A DNA stretch of 64,000 nucleotides, from the NCBI GenBank assembly GCA_023717525.1, contig JAMQPK010000099.1, positions 1-64,000 of the forward strand, read 5' to 3'. Shown piece by piece: positions 50,264 to 59,049 of this stretch (position 1 is its first letter; each line of letters opens with the position of its first letter). Source of the stretch: Vicinamibacterales bacterium (GTDB lineage Bacteria > Acidobacteriota > Vicinamibacteria > Vicinamibacterales > JAMQPK01). Below the pieces are notes generated by a model, which searched no databases, was not told where the DNA came from, and was given only the letters and a program-made list of their open reading frames with translations. Made by a program: the position numbers and the translations under genes.

Positions 50264-50320
50264 GAAAAGGGGTCGGGTGCCTTTTTACGCTTTGAGTAAA
50301 AAGGCACCCGACCCCTTTTC
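50264..50320. repeat. perfect 25-bp-stem palindrome (REP-like hairpin)
   Basis: Left arm 50264-50288 and right arm 50296-50320 are perfect reverse complements with a 7-base loop. The arms contain GGGGTCGGGTGCCTTTTTAC. Starts at the pruA stop codon. The 'AAAAGGGGTCGGGTGCC' style is familiar from dispersed palindromes in GC-rich environmental genomes that are linked to REP-associated tyrosine transposases; no such transposase is in the window. It may also act as a terminator. Confidence 0.85.
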
Positions 50321-50453
50321 CTGGAGGTCGTATGCTCGACCAAGGCGAGCAATGGGATCCGGCATTTCAGGCACACGTGAGGCCGCGCGCAACGCGCTTC
50401 AGGCTGTGACCCATCCCGTAACAATCTGGCCTGCCGATACGTATAGATCAGGT

Positions 50454-52259
50454 ATGACCCGGAAAGCATCCCTCGTTCTTGTCGCCGTCGCGCTGGCACT
50501 CGCCGTTGCCAGCCTGCAAGCCCAGGATCCCGATGGGGGCCGCGGTGGACGATTTGGCGGACAGGGACCACTGATCGATCCCAGCCAGCTGCCTCCTGCG
50601 CCAGGTGGACGCGGCGGCCGAATCGGCGGCCCGCTTCGCGACAACGTGCAGCCGGTGAAGGGCACTTCGAAAATCAGCGGCCGGGTTGTCTCGGCCGACA
50701 CTGGCAATCCGATCCGCCGGGCGCAAGTTCGTGTGAATGCACCCGACGTCCGGGTCAACCGCGTCGCCACAACGGATAATCAGGGCCACTTTGAAGTCGC
50801 CGAGCTGCCCGCCGCCCGCTATCGGCTTCAGATCAGCAAGGCGGGTTACGTCACGCTCGAGTATGGCCAGGCCCGGCCCTTCGAAGCCGGCAAGCCGCTC
50901 GACCTCGCGGACGGACAACTGCTCGACAAGATCGATTTCAGTCTGCCGCGCGGGAGCGTGATCGCCGGACGCATTACCGATGAGTTCGGCGAACCGATCG
51001 CAGACGCGCAGGTACAGGCGATGCGATATCAGTTCGCCAGCGGACAGCGGCAACTGGTGAACGCGGGCCGCACGGCGATCAGCGACGACGTGGGCCAGTT
51101 CAGAATTTTCGGGCTGATGCCGGGCGAGTATATCGTCCGTGCGTCAGTGCGCGACGCCGGAGCAATGGCGGCGGCCGTGATGGCCGCCGAAGAACCGTCC
51201 GGATATCCGACGACCTACTATCCCGGCACAACCGACGTCGGGCAGGCGCAGTCCGTGGCCGTGGCGCTCGGACAGGAACTGGGCTCCGTGATGTTCTCGC
51301 TCGTACCGGCACGGTTGGCGCGAGTGTCGGGGAACGTATTGAGCTCGAGCGGCAGGCCGCTCGGCGGAGCTGTAGTTGTCATGCGTCCTGCGACAGGGGG
51401 AGCCGTCGGACCGTTCAATATCGGCGGCGCCAATCAGGTCGGCGCCGACGGGAGTTTCACACTCAACAACGTTCCCCCAGGCGACTACACGCTCGACGTG
51501 CAACAGCGCCCGCGAGACCTGCAGACCATGGCGGGAGGCGAGCTCGAGTTTGCATCGATTCCGTTAAGCGTCTCTGGTGAGGACATCAAAGGCCTGACCA
51601 TTCTGACGACGCCCGGCATTTCTATTTCCGGCCGAGTGGCCTTCGAGGGACAGAAATCGCAAACGATTTCGACGCGGGGCGTGCAGGTGATGGTGGCGCC
51701 GGTGTCCGGCCAGCAATCCATTATGGGCATGGCGGGACGTGCCCTTGGCGGCGGCCGCGTCGGTGATGACGGTACGTTCGAGCTGCGAGGGGTGCTGGGT
51801 CCGCAGATAATCCGAGTCAGTGGCATACCGGCCGGCTGGGCGCTGAAATCGATCGCGCTGAATGGTCAGGACATCACAGACAGCGGGTACGACTTCAAGC
51901 CAGGCAACAGTGTGACCGGCGTCGTCGTCACGCTCACCGATCGGGTGACCGATCTATCGGGAAGTGTTCGCGACGTGAAGGGCCTAGCCGTGAAGGACTA
52001 CGTCCTGGTGGTTTTTCCGACCGACTCGAGGCTCCTGGGCGGTCAGTCGCGCTACGTGCGCACAGCCAGGCCAAATCAGGAAGGCACGTTTAATCTGAAA
52101 GGCCTTCCGCCCGGTCAGTATCTGGCCTCGGCCATCGAATCTCTTGAAAACGGCGCCCAAAACGACCCTGCAGTGCTGAATCAACTTCGACCGCGGGCCA
52201 GGAGCTTCTCGCTGGGCGAGGGTCAGGCACTGTCGCTGACGGTGGACATAACGCCATAG
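50454..52259 (+). CDS. secreted carboxypeptidase-regulatory-like (CarboxypepD_reg) repeat protein
   Basis: 601 residues from ATG 50454. A signal peptide (LVLVAVALALAVASLQAQ) and a Gly/Arg/Pro-rich linker precede several beta-sandwich carboxypeptidase-regulatory-like domains: ISGRVVSADTGNPIRRAQVR, IAGRITDEFGEPIADAQVQA and VSGNVLSSSGRPLGGAVVVM begin successive repeats, with DVGQFRIFGLMPGEYIVRAS and GSFTLNNVPPGDYTLDVQQR ending them. Abundant in Acidobacteriota, where they resemble the extracellular plug-side domains of TonB-dependent proteins, but no barrel follows. Confidence 0.88.
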   Translation: MTRKASLVLVAVALALAVASLQAQDPDGGRGGRFGGQGPLIDPSQLPPAPGGRGGRIGGPLRDNVQPVKGTSKISGRVVSADTGNPIRRAQVRVNAPDVRVNRVATTDNQGHFEVAELPAARYRLQISKAGYVTLEYGQARPFEAGKPLDLADGQLLDKIDFSLPRGSVIAGRITDEFGEPIADAQVQAMRYQFASGQRQLVNAGRTAISDDVGQFRIFGLMPGEYIVRASVRDAGAMAAAVMAAEEPSGYPTTYYPGTTDVGQAQSVAVALGQELGSVMFSLVPARLARVSGNVLSSSGRPLGGAVVVMRPATGGAVGPFNIGGANQVGADGSFTLNNVPPGDYTLDVQQRPRDLQTMAGGELEFASIPLSVSGEDIKGLTILTTPGISISGRVAFEGQKSQTISTRGVQVMVAPVSGQQSIMGMAGRALGGGRVGDDGTFELRGVLGPQIIRVSGIPAGWALKSIALNGQDITDSGYDFKPGNSVTGVVVTLTDRVTDLSGSVRDVKGLAVKDYVLVVFPTDSRLLGGQSRYVRTARPNQEGTFNLKGLPPGQYLASAIESLENGAQNDPAVLNQLRPRARSFSLGEGQALSLTVDITP

Positions 52260-52413
52260 TTCGTCGATCGTCCATCGTCGATCGTCCATCGTCGTCTGTG
52301 GACTATCGTCTCTGACTATCGTCTATCGCCTATCGTCTATCGACTGATTTAACCCTCCACGCCCCGCCCCGGTCTAACCCTTCGAGCACCCAGTTTTCAA
52401 CCCGGAGGTGGCC
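52260..52413. repeat. TATCGTC / GATCGTC simple-repeat spacer
   Basis: Positions 52261-52345 are built of short repeats TCGTCGATCGTCCA and CTATCGTC. Bases 52261-52286 match 13677-13702 inside the adenosyltransferase gene over 26 bases. A strong ribosome binding site GGAGG lies at 52404-52408 for the next gene. No gene. Confidence 0.6.
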
Positions 52414-53931
52414 ATGTTCGCCCCAGTTCGCAGAATCGTAAGCGTCGTCGCTGCCGCGTTTCTGGTCATTGCCGCAACCCCTGCAAAAACCGACGACAAA
52501 ACCGTTGCGCACGTGCTGGATCGCCTCGGCTACGGTGCCAGGCCCGGGGACATCGAGAAAGTCCGGAGCCTGGGCGTCGTCGCATATATCGAGCAGCAAC
52601 TGCACCCCGAGCGTATTGCCGACGGCCACGCTGACGCGAGGCTCGAGCGCCTGAAGACGGTGGGAATGAGCCAGTCGGCGCTGGCCCGGGAGATCTTCAT
52701 TCCGGCGCAGCGGGCCAAACGCGATCAGAAACAAACGCAGGTCCAGAACGGCGATAAGGGCGACACACAAGTGCCGCGCATGAACATTTCACCGGAACTG
52801 ATGAAAGCGCGGCAAGTGATCTCCGAACTGAATGAGCAAAAGATCCTTCGCGCGACTTACAGCGAGCGGCAGTTGCAGGAAGTGCTCGCGGACTTCTGGT
52901 TCAACCACTTCAACGTCTTCGCGGCAAAAGGCGCCGATCGGCAGTTGCTGACGGCGTACGAACGCGACGCCATTCGGCCGAACGTGCTGGGCAGTTTCCG
53001 GACGCTGCTCGGCGCCACGGCGCACAGTCCCGCGATGCTCTTCTATCTCGACAATTGGATGAGTACCGATCCCAACGGGCTCCACTTGACCAAGCGCGAC
53101 GAAATGCAGCAGCAGAACAGGCGCCGGCTGATCGGCGTGATGCGGCCAGACCTTGCGGACAAACTCGACCAGCAGCAGAAGACACGGCCGACCGGCTTGA
53201 ATGAAAACTACGGGCGCGAGCTGATGGAACTGCACACGCTCGGGGTGGACGGCGGCTACACGCAGCAGGACGTCATCGAAGTGGCGCGGGCGTTGACAGG
53301 ATGGACGATCGACAGGCCGCGCCTCGGCGGCGAATTCAAGTTCGATCCGCGGATGCACGATCCGGGGGAAAAGCGGGTGCTCGGCCACACCATCAAGGCC
53401 GGCGGCGGCGAAAGCGACGGCGAGCAGGTGCTCGACATCCTCGCGAATCACCCATCGACCGCCAAGTTCATCGCAACGAAGCTCGCGCGGCGGTTCGTGA
53501 GCGACGCGCCCCCCCAGGCCCTGGTCGATCGCGCGGCCAAACGGTTCCTCGACACCAAAGGAGATCTTCGCGAAGTCGTGCGGACGATCGTCGAGTCGCC
53601 GGAGTTCTTCGCCCCCGAAGCCCAGCGCGCGAAGGTGAAGACGCCGCTGGAGTTCGTCGTCAGTTCGCTGCGAGCGACATCGGCGGAGGTGCGGAACGGC
53701 ACCGGTGTGATGCGCGCGCTCCAACAACTCGGGATGCCGTTGTATCAGGCACAGCCGCCGACGGGTTACGCGGACACCGCCGACGCGTGGGTAAACACCG
53801 GCGGGCTCGTCAACAGGATGAACTTCGCGGTGGAGCTTGCTGAGAACCGCTTGCCCGGCGTCCGCATTGAACTCGACAAGACTCAGATCAGCGCGCTGGC
53901 CCTTGGCTCGCCGGAATTTCAACGAAAGTAG
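52414..53931 (+). CDS. DUF1800 domain protein
   Basis: 505 residues from ATG 52414, with GGAGG five bases upstream. A signal peptide (VRRIVSVVAAAFLVIAATPA) precedes the DUF1800 domain: VLDRLGYGARPGDIEKVRSL, ATYSERQLQEVLADFWFNHF, GLNENYGRELMELHTLGVDG with the conserved YGREL and TQQDVIEVARALTGW. The family is always followed by a DUF1501 gene, as here; the pair is exported and of unknown function. Confidence 0.93.
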   Translation: MFAPVRRIVSVVAAAFLVIAATPAKTDDKTVAHVLDRLGYGARPGDIEKVRSLGVVAYIEQQLHPERIADGHADARLERLKTVGMSQSALAREIFIPAQRAKRDQKQTQVQNGDKGDTQVPRMNISPELMKARQVISELNEQKILRATYSERQLQEVLADFWFNHFNVFAAKGADRQLLTAYERDAIRPNVLGSFRTLLGATAHSPAMLFYLDNWMSTDPNGLHLTKRDEMQQQNRRRLIGVMRPDLADKLDQQQKTRPTGLNENYGRELMELHTLGVDGGYTQQDVIEVARALTGWTIDRPRLGGEFKFDPRMHDPGEKRVLGHTIKAGGGESDGEQVLDILANHPSTAKFIATKLARRFVSDAPPQALVDRAAKRFLDTKGDLREVVRTIVESPEFFAPEAQRAKVKTPLEFVVSSLRATSAEVRNGTGVMRALQQLGMPLYQAQPPTGYADTADAWVNTGGLVNRMNFAVELAENRLPGVRIELDKTQISALALGSPEFQRK

Positions 53932-53940
53932 GGTGGCAGC

Positions 53941-55173
53941 ATGATTTCCCGACGCATCTTCATTCGACACGGCGGTCTCGCCCTGGTGAGCCTTGGGTTC
54001 GCGCCGTCGTTTCTCACGCGGACGGTGGACGCTGCCGGGGTCGCGCGGCGCAAGGTGCTGGTCGCGATTTTCCAGCGGGGCGCGGTCGATGGATTGAACA
54101 TGGTGGTGCCGTACGCCGAGCGCGACTACTACGCGTCGCGGCCGACCATCGCGATTCCCAGGCCGGGTTCATCCGACCAGTCTGCGCTCGATCTCGATGG
54201 CTTTTTCGCTTTTCATCCGAGACTCGCCCGGCTGCGCGAGCTCTATGCCCGCCGCGAGCTCGCGATCGTTCATGCGTGCGGGTCTCCTGACAGTACGCGC
54301 TCGCACTTCGACGCGCAGGACTACATGGAGACCGGAACTCCAGGACGCAAGAGTACACCTGACGGCTGGTTGAACAGATACCTTCAGGCGAAACACACAG
54401 AAGAGCACTCGACCTTTCGCGCTGTGTCGCTGACACAGCAGCTGCCACGGACGCTGCAGGGCCGTGAAGCCGCGCTCGCCATCAGCCAGATCGGGCAGTT
54501 CTCCATTCGGGGCGGCGATACGATGAGCGCTTCGCTCGAATCGCAGTACGCGGGGGCCGCCGATAGCGTGCTGGGCGGGACGGGACGGGAGGCATTCGAG
54601 GCCATCAGGACGATGCGGGCGGCGATGCCCCAGAAGTATCAACCCGCAAACGGTGCCCAGTATCCGCGCTCGCCGTTCGGGCAGTCGATGCTCCAGATCG
54701 GCCAGCTCATCAAGTCAGATCTTGGTCTGGAAGTCGCGTTCGCCGAAGTGGGCGGGTGGGACAATCACGTGAACCAGGGTGGAGCGACCGGACAACTCGC
54801 CACGCGGCTGGACGACTTCGCTCAGGGCATTTCCGCGCTCGTCGCCGATCTCGGCGATCGCATGGACGACGTGGTGATTCTGACGATGTCAGAATTCGGG
54901 CGGGCGGTGGCCGAGAACGGCAATCGCGGCACCGACCACGGTCACGGCAACGCGATGATGGCGATCGGGGGCGCCGTGAAAGGCGGCAAGGTATACGGAA
55001 AGTGGCCTGGGCTGGGCGCTGATCAGCGGTACGAGCGGAGAGACCTGGCCGTGACGACCGATTTCCGTGATGTGTTTGGCGAGGTCGTCGTCCGTCATCT
55101 TGGCATCAGCGATCCATCGCCGATCTTCCCGGGATACGCGATTCGGCAAACAAACTTCCCCGGTCTTTTGTAA
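53941..55173 (+). CDS. DUF1501 domain protein
   Basis: 410 residues. The N-terminal [20 protein letters not shown] is a Tat-like twin-arginine signal. [75 protein letters not shown] and [20 protein letters not shown] are DUF1501/sulfatase-fold-like signatures, with histidines and aspartates that could bind metal ([11 protein letters not shown]). It lies 9 bases after the DUF1800 gene and forms the standard pair. Confidence 0.93.
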   Translation: MISRRIFIRHGGLALVSLGFAPSFLTRTVDAAGVARRKVLVAIFQRGAVDGLNMVVPYAERDYYASRPTIAIPRPGSSDQSALDLDGFFAFHPRLARLRELYARRELAIVHACGSPDSTRSHFDAQDYMETGTPGRKSTPDGWLNRYLQAKHTEEHSTFRAVSLTQQLPRTLQGREAALAISQIGQFSIRGGDTMSASLESQYAGAADSVLGGTGREAFEAIRTMRAAMPQKYQPANGAQYPRSPFGQSMLQIGQLIKSDLGLEVAFAEVGGWDNHVNQGGATGQLATRLDDFAQGISALVADLGDRMDDVVILTMSEFGRAVAENGNRGTDHGHGNAMMAIGGAVKGGKVYGKWPGLGADQRYERRDLAVTTDFRDVFGEVVVRHLGISDPSPIFPGYAIRQTNFPGLL

Positions 55174-55207
55174 TCGCGGCGCGGTGTACGTGATACCATC
55201 GCACGCA

Positions 55208-55522
55208 ATGAGCGCTGATACTCGCAAGCCGGCTTCCGGACGACCTGAGCTCGGCGAAGCGCTCGGTCTCGTTGAAACGCGTGGCTTTGTCGGGATGGTC
55301 GAGGCCACCGACGCCATGGTCAAAGCCGCGAACGTGGTATTCGTGGGATGGCAGAAAGTCGACGCAGGCCTCGTGACGGCCATCGTGCGCGGTGATGTGG
55401 CGTCGGTAAAGGCAGCTACAGACGCGGGCGCCGCCGCCGCGCGGCGAGTGGGAGAGCTCGTTGGCGTTCACGTGATTCCCCGCCCGGCCGACGATCTCGA
55501 AAAGATCTTTCCGATCAGCTAG
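55208..55522 (+). CDS. stand-alone bacterial microcompartment shell protein (BMC-H)
   Basis: 104 residues from ATG 55208. A complete BMC domain: [60 protein letters not shown] and [16 protein letters not shown] match hexameric shell proteins such as EutM/PduA. Such proteins tile the facets of microcompartments. No enzyme, pentamer or other shell gene is within the window, so it is an isolated copy. It convergently overlaps the MerR gene by 8 bases. Confidence 0.9.
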   Translation: MSADTRKPASGRPELGEALGLVETRGFVGMVEATDAMVKAANVVFVGWQKVDAGLVTAIVRGDVASVKAATDAGAAAARRVGELVGVHVIPRPADDLEKIFPIS

Positions 55523-55994
55523 TCTCCGGTTTCTTTTTCTTCGCCTTCGATCGCATCCGCATCTTCAGCTCTTTCAACGTGCCCTCGTTGCCCACAACGA
55601 GCAGGGGTTGAGCCGGCGCCCGCAGCAGATTGAAAAACTGCCCGCCTTCAGTGCGCGCGTAGATGTCTTTTCCGTCCGTCAACAACGTGATCGCGCTGCC
55701 GCCGCCGATGGCGTCGAACAGCCTGATCCCGAACCGCCGCCGCAGCGTGTCGAGGAGCTGCTGGATCTTGGCCACCGAGAGCCCGTTGCGGCGGAGATCG
55801 GCGAGCACCGCCAGCTCGAAAAGGTCGATCGGCGAATAGCGCCGCTCCGTGAACCCGCCGGCTTCCGTCGGATGCGACGCAATCGATGGCTTGATGAGCT
55901 TGCGGGCATCCCACCATTGCAGCTGTCGGGCGGACAAGCCGGTAATGGCAGCAACTTCACGTGAGCTGTAGTGCTTTTTCAGATCTAGACGCAT
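55515..55994 (-). CDS. MerR-family transcriptional regulator
   Basis: 159 residues. The winged-helix N-terminus [32 protein letters not shown] is MerR-like, and [20 protein letters not shown] continues it. The effector region ([20 protein letters not shown]) differs from metal sensors and has no cysteines. A basic tail [12 protein letters not shown] ends it. The target is unknown; convergent with the BMC gene. Confidence 0.85.
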   Translation of the reverse strand: MRLDLKKHYSSREVAAITGLSARQLQWWDARKLIKPSIASHPTEAGGFTERRYSPIDLFELAVLADLRRNGLSVAKIQQLLDTLRRRFGIRLFDAIGGGSAITLLTDGKDIYARTEGGQFFNLLRAPAQPLLVVGNEGTLKELKMRMRSKAKKKKPETS

Positions 55995-55995
55995 G

Positions 55996-56283
55996 CTATT
56001 TGATAGCGGCCTTCCGATCCGCCATGGCTGCCCCGTCGAAGTCCTTCTGGGTCAGACCGCCTTCGCTGTGCGTGCTATAGACCAGCGTTACCCGACGGTA
56101 GTTGATGGCGATGTCGGGATGATGATCTGCGGCTTCTGCGTCTGGCACAAGCCTGTTGACGAACGCTATCGCCGCCGGAAAGTCGTGAAACGTGTACTGC
56201 CTCCGGATGGCCTTGCCGTCGAGCACCCAGTCCTGCAGCTGGCGCAACAGCTGCTCGATTTGCTGATCGGATAGTAGCGACAT
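55996..56283 (-). CDS. phhB: pterin-4a-carbinolamine dehydratase
   Basis: 95 residues from ATG 56283. Dehydrates 4a-hydroxytetrahydrobiopterin to recycle pterin cofactor. AEAADHHPDIAINYRRVTLV YSTHSEGGLTQKDFDGA contains the catalytic His-His-Pro and the second histidine. It follows thiO after one base on the same strand. No aromatic hydroxylase is nearby. Confidence 0.93.
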   Translation of the reverse strand: MSLLSDQQIEQLLRQLQDWVLDGKAIRRQYTFHDFPAAIAFVNRLVPDAEAADHHPDIAINYRRVTLVYSTHSEGGLTQKDFDGAAMADRKAAIK

Positions 56284-56284
56284 G

Positions 56285-57397
56285 CTAGTACTCCCCAAAA
56301 CGCTGCGGCGAAACTGCCGCCAGCAGAGGGTCCTCCTGGTTGTCGAGCACGACATCGGCCACCGCTTTGGCCGTAAATGGCGCCAGGAGAACGCCGTTGC
56401 GGAAATGTCCCGTCGCAAACACGACTCCGGGAACGGCGCGGGAACGCCCGATGACCGGCATCTCGTCGGACGTCGCTGGCCGGAGGCCGACACGCGCAGC
56501 CACAAGGCTCGCCTGCCAGACCTGCGGCACCAGGTCGCAAGCGGCATCGAGCAGATCGCGCACGCCGGCGACGGTCGTGCGCTCGTCGTACCCTGCGTCT
56601 TCAACGGTCGCACCGACCAGGGCCGTCCCCGGCCCTGACGGCACGATGTAGCAGCGCGGTCCCCAGACGATCCGCTTGAGGGGGTCGCCAGACCACGCAA
56701 GCTGGAGCAACTGCCCACGAATGGGGCGAATGGGCACGGGCGGCATGCCATCAATGTCGATCAGGCCGGACCAGCATCCCGCGGCGATGACTACCTGTTG
56801 CGACACCAGCCGACCGCCAGACTCCAATTCAATGTCCATTTCGGCGCCGCGCGACGAAATTCGGCGCACGCGCGCCGGCACTATCAACCGTGCGCCGTGC
56901 TTGACCGCGCCCGTGCACAGCGCTGCAGAAAGATCAATCGCGCCGACGAAACCATGGGAGGGAAACAACAGGCCGCCCATCACATCAGGGGCAAGGGAGG
57001 GTTCCCGTTCGAGGGCCTGCCGAGCATCGAGGAGGTCGCATGCCACGCCGGCAGCTTTCGCGCCGGCCGCGACAACCTTCAGTTCCGCGATCGATTCTTC
57101 TTCATTGGCGACGTGCAGCGAGCCGCTGCGGGCGTAGCCAACATCGATGCCAGTGTCGCGGAGGATGCGGTCGATGAACGATGCGTACATCTCGAGACTT
57201 CGTGCGGCGAGGGGCAGCAGTGGCCTGCCGAAGCCTTCGATGAAAGGCGCGAGCATTCCCGCGGCTGCCTGCGTTGCGCCCAGGCCGGCGCCGCGGGCGT
57301 CCAATAGCGTGACTGCAGCCCCACGAGCCGCGAGCTCGTAGGCGACCGACTCGCCGATGACGCCGGCACCGATGACGGCGACGTCGCAATCCGCCAT
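56285..57397 (-). CDS. thiO: glycine oxidase ThiO (FAD-dependent)
   Basis: 370 residues. Makes dehydroglycine for the thiazole of thiamine. DVAVIGAGVIGESVAYELAA is the FAD site; GLGATQAAAGMLAPFIEGFG is characteristic of ThiO; IRGQLLQLAWSG and the C-terminal GVVFATGHFRNGVLLAPFTA complete the DAO-family fold. Other thi genes are not adjacent, although thiI is at 8635. Confidence 0.9.
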   Translation of the reverse strand: MADCDVAVIGAGVIGESVAYELAARGAAVTLLDARGAGLGATQAAAGMLAPFIEGFGRPLLPLAARSLEMYASFIDRILRDTGIDVGYARSGSLHVANEEESIAELKVVAAGAKAAGVACDLLDARQALEREPSLAPDVMGGLLFPSHGFVGAIDLSAALCTGAVKHGARLIVPARVRRISSRGAEMDIELESGGRLVSQQVVIAAGCWSGLIDIDGMPPVPIRPIRGQLLQLAWSGDPLKRIVWGPRCYIVPSGPGTALVGATVEDAGYDERTTVAGVRDLLDAACDLVPQVWQASLVAARVGLRPATSDEMPVIGRSRAVPGVVFATGHFRNGVLLAPFTAKAVADVVLDNQEDPLLAAVSPQRFGEY

Positions 57398-57567
57398 AAT
57401 CCCCTATCATCTCACGCGAGAACGCAGTGCTCCCTGCGAAGGACAGCCACCTCCGGCGGGGGACACTCGACAGGTTGAGTGCTCAAGAATGCAGGGTTTT
57501 TCGGGCATTTCTTGTCGCTGTGGATGGGTACGGCCCTTGCTGAAGCAGATGACCGAGGAGCATTCCC
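57398..57567. other. 170-base spacer, nothing recognised
   Basis: Between the divergent thiO and glycine-zipper genes. It must contain both promoters, but no convincing promoter, hairpin or small gene was identified by eye. Confidence 0.3.
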
Positions 57568-58521
57568 ATGGAAATCAATCGGGCCGCAGTTGGGGCCCTG
57601 GCCGTCGTAGGAATCATCGCCGCCGGCGGTGGTGCATACATCGCGAATCGGCAAGTCGACAGCGAGCCGTCGACAACCGTTACCGAATCGGATGCCACGG
57701 CAGGCGTACCTGGTTCGGTAAATGAAACCGAAAACAGCATCGTTCTAGAGCCGGCGTCGCCGGCGGAGCAGCCTGTCGCGCCCCGGGCGACCGCAGCCCC
57801 CGCGCCACGACCGTCGGCACCTGCACCAGCGCCAGTCGCGCGTCGCCAGGCCCCGGAGCCTCGGATGCCAAGCGCTCCGCCGCCCTCATCCGCTCCGAGC
57901 GTCCCTGTCGACCCACCGATAGCCGCTGCCGTCGAGCCGGTCGACACGACGACGGTCGAGCGGGCGCCGTATGTGCCGCCCGTTCCACAGAAACTGTACG
58001 AGGATCTCGTGATTCCGGCCGACTCCGTCATCGGCCTGCAGATCGACAATGCCGTCACGAGCGAACGCGCGAAGGTTGAAGATCAGGTGCGCGCACGTGT
58101 CACGAGGGACGTCAAGGTGCGCGACCAGGTTGCGATTCCGGCAGGCACACGCGCAGAAGGATCGATCACGCTGGTCGAAAAAGGCGGACGGCTGAAGGAT
58201 CAGGCGCGGCTCGGCATCCGGTTCCACACGATCGTGCTGGCGGACGGCACGCGGTTGCCCATCAATACAGAAACGATCTATCGAGAAGGCGATTCCCCGG
58301 CCAAGGAGAGCGCGGCAAAGATCGGCGGCGCTGCGGTCGGCGGTGCGGTCCTGGGCGCTATCCTCGGCGGCAAGAAGGGCGCGATCATCGGCACCACGGT
58401 CGGCGCGGGCGCCGGTGGTGCGGCCGTCGCCGCGAGCGAGCCGAGCGCCGCGACGCTTCCAGCCGGTTCGACCGTGACGGTGCGGATGTCGGCGCCGGCG
58501 ACGGTAACCGTGGAAAAATAG
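57568..58521 (+). CDS. membrane-anchored proline-rich protein with glycine zipper
   Basis: 317 residues. One N-terminal helix (AVGALAVVGIIAAGGGAYIA), a Pro/Ala-rich low-complexity linker (about 60-135), a soluble domain with LVIPADSVIGLQIDNAVTSE and RTKVRDQVAIPAGTRAEG-like barrels resembling the VirB10/TraB outer part, and a glycine zipper GGAAVGGAVLGAILGGKKGA IIGTTVGAGAGG near the C-terminus. Such proteins sit in the envelope; no secretion genes adjoin it. ATG 57568 is the first start. Confidence 0.8.
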   Translation: MEINRAAVGALAVVGIIAAGGGAYIANRQVDSEPSTTVTESDATAGVPGSVNETENSIVLEPASPAEQPVAPRATAAPAPRPSAPAPAPVARRQAPEPRMPSAPPPSSAPSVPVDPPIAAAVEPVDTTTVERAPYVPPVPQKLYEDLVIPADSVIGLQIDNAVTSERAKVEDQVRARVTRDVKVRDQVAIPAGTRAEGSITLVEKGGRLKDQARLGIRFHTIVLADGTRLPINTETIYREGDSPAKESAAKIGGAAVGGAVLGAILGGKKGAIIGTTVGAGAGGAAVAASEPSAATLPAGSTVTVRMSAPATVTVEK

Positions 58522-58570
58522 TCCCTGGTCCTTGGTTCCTGGTCCGGCCTAAGGACCAAGGACCAGGGAC
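58521..58570. terminator. 15-bp-stem palindrome shared by convergent genes
   Basis: GTCCCTGGTCCTTGG (58521-58535) is the perfect reverse complement of 58556-58570, around a 20-base loop. It begins at the glycine-zipper gene stop and encodes the last residues and stop of the sixA gene on the other strand. It is a good bidirectional terminator. Confidence 0.7.
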
Positions 58571-59049
58571 GAAGGACCTGCGAGCCTCCACCGCTCCACC
58601 CACACACCCTGTTTCAGCTCCAAGACGATCATTCCGTGCAGAGGGAAATCTGCGGGAGCCGCATCGGGTTGCCCAGCGCGCAACACACCAAGCAACCGCG
58701 GCATGTGAGGAAAATGCCCGACGAGCATGACATCACGTGTTTCGCCGGCAAGCGCGTCGACAATCCACGACGGCGGATCGGTCGGCTGTAGTCCGTGGGT
58801 TGCCGCAAACGTTGCAAAGGGGTTGCAGTGCCGCCAGAACGCCTCCGCCGTTTGACGAGCCCGCATCTTCCCCGAGTGCCAGATCACGTCCGGCTTCGCG
58901 CCCTTCCCCGCAGCCTCCTTCGCCAGAGTCTCGACAGCGGCGCGGCCGCGATCCGACAGCGGGCGCATCGGGTTCACGTCGGGGCCGACCGCGTCGCCGT
59001 GGTGGACGAGAAGGAGCACGGGCTTAGGAATCGAGCTTGAAGGGGCCAA
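58549..59049 (-). CDS. sixA: SixA-type histidine phosphatase
   Basis: 166 residues from ATG 59049 (GTG 59019 is an alternative start). The RHG motif reads LLLVHHGDAVGPDVNPMRPL, with His for the usual Arg, as in some SixA relatives; SDRGRAAVETLAKE and HSGKMRARQTAEAF follow, and MLVGHFPHMPRLLGVL supplies the second histidine. SixA dephosphorylates phospho-histidine on HPt or phosphotransfer proteins. The last residues PSSLVLGP come from the palindrome at 58521-58570. It overlaps rmuC by 26 bases. Confidence 0.8.
   Translation of the reverse strand: MAPSSSIPKPVLLLVHHGDAVGPDVNPMRPLSDRGRAAVETLAKEAAGKGAKPDVIWHSGKMRARQTAEAFWRHCNPFATFAATHGLQPTDPPSWIVDALAGETRDVMLVGHFPHMPRLLGVLRAGQPDAAPADFPLHGMIVLELKQGVWVERWRLAGPSSLVLGP

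Noticed and set aside
48658-50571. Minus-strand frame of 637 codons over pruA
   Set aside because: Antisense shadow of a clear aldehyde dehydrogenase; part of it merely translates the palindrome at 50264-50320.
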